A stretch of 12,257 bases of DNA, from contig NZ_JBDIAQ010000103.1 of NCBI RefSeq assembly GCF_039812505.1, forward strand, positions 1 to 12,257, in the 5' to 3' direction. Source of the stretch: Intrasporangium_A sp039812505. Lineage in GTDB: Bacteria > Actinomycetota > Actinomycetes > Actinomycetales > Dermatophilaceae. A program made the translations under genes and the position numbers. Each line of letters opens with the position of its first letter. The stretch's first letter is position 1. Shown one piece after another: positions 11,952 to 12,257 of the stretch. Below the pieces are notes generated by a model. The model made no database searches, was not told the origin of the DNA, and saw nothing but the letters and a program-made list of their open reading frames with translations.

Positions 11952-12257
11952 GATCGCCTTCCTTGGACAGTGAGGGAGAGTGAGAGATGGAGAGCGAACT
12001 GGCCGGATCTTCGCCCTACCCACTGTCCTCGCACCGAACGGTGCGTGGAAGGTCTCCGCACGGTGGATCGAGCTGCGGATCCTGGGCTGCCGAGACTCGC
12101 GTGGGGTCCGATCGCGTCGGCCGACGGGAAAGCGGCATGGCTCCGCCAGCAGGATGGTGGCGTCCGGCCGGGGGCCGCCGCTAGTGGGCATCTTCGTTAG
12201 TTCGTTGGGGGCTAGGCTGGGCGCGGGCTGTCGAGCGGCTCGTGTGTGTCGAGGCGT
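11952..12257. other. Hydrolase leader and promoter region; no gene recognised
   Basis: The first part is the 5' leader of the hydrolase gene, containing its ribosome-binding site. TAGGGC (12018-12013, minus strand) is a weak -10 candidate. A 16-bp palindrome follows at 12030-12045. From 12046 to the end I see no coding signal. On the plus strand TAGGCT (12213-12218) is -10-like and could serve a gene beyond the window. No tRNA or riboswitch could be recognised by eye. Confidence 0.5.
12030..12045. promoter_or_regulatory. 16-bp perfect palindrome upstream of the secreted hydrolase
   Basis: CGCACCGAACGGTGCG has perfect 7-bp arms CGCACCG/CGGTGCG around AA. It lies 79-94 nt upstream of the hydrolase ATG, just upstream of the weak -10 candidate, where an activator or repressor could bind. 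I cannot assign it to a known regulator. Confidence 0.45.

Noticed and set aside
11952..12191. N-terminal extension of the secreted hydrolase
   Set aside because: A signal peptide begins exactly at the ATG at 11951 behind a good ribosome-binding site; the extra residues would bury it.

Overview
The window is very G+C-rich DNA with strong G/C preference at third codon positions, tightly packed genes on both strands, and several starts that look leaderless. This fits a high-G+C actinobacterium. A family-level guess (Micrococcales, Intrasporangiaceae-like) is inference only. I see no tRNA, rRNA, insertion sequence, prophage or CRISPR array, so it looks like an ordinary chromosomal stretch with some unusual details.

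Layout. At 1-51 (-) lies what looks like the first 17 codons of recC, followed by a divergent intergenic region holding four exact-period 52-bp repeats (141 to about 340). Next come an M48 membrane metalloprotease (441-1694 +), an Imm-5-like/Arr ADP-ribosyltransferase fusion (1755-2708 +), a convergent NYN-domain protein (2748-3308 -) and a divergent SAM-dependent methyltransferase (3400-4203 +). A weak small ORF (4300-4527 +) and a hairpin (4548-4574) precede a tandem-GNAT acetyltransferase (4675-5808 -). This gene is divergent from a ThrE-type threonine/serine exporter (5921-7186 +). A repeat- and hairpin-rich gap follows, then a degenerate endonuclease V homologue (7461-8273 +), a second hairpin, a single-domain GNAT protein (8386-8997 +), a thiolase with a textbook promoter and operator (9101-10261 +), and a convergent secreted alpha/beta-hydrolase (10314-11951 -). 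The last 306 bases are the hydrolase leader and promoter region.

The genes do not form one pathway; most look like separate transcription units divided by hairpins. Four observations stand out. First, the heptamer GTATGCC/GGCATAC occurs 11 times. It uses uncommon codons inside genes and forms inverted pairs in intergenic hairpins, as DNA uptake sequences do in other phyla. Second, four near-palindromes sit exactly 52 bp apart beside the putative recC start. Third, an Imm-5-like helical domain is fused to an Arr domain that keeps its catalytic residues. Fourth, the endonuclease V homologue lacks two of the usual acidic active-site residues and carries a Pro/Ala-rich insert.
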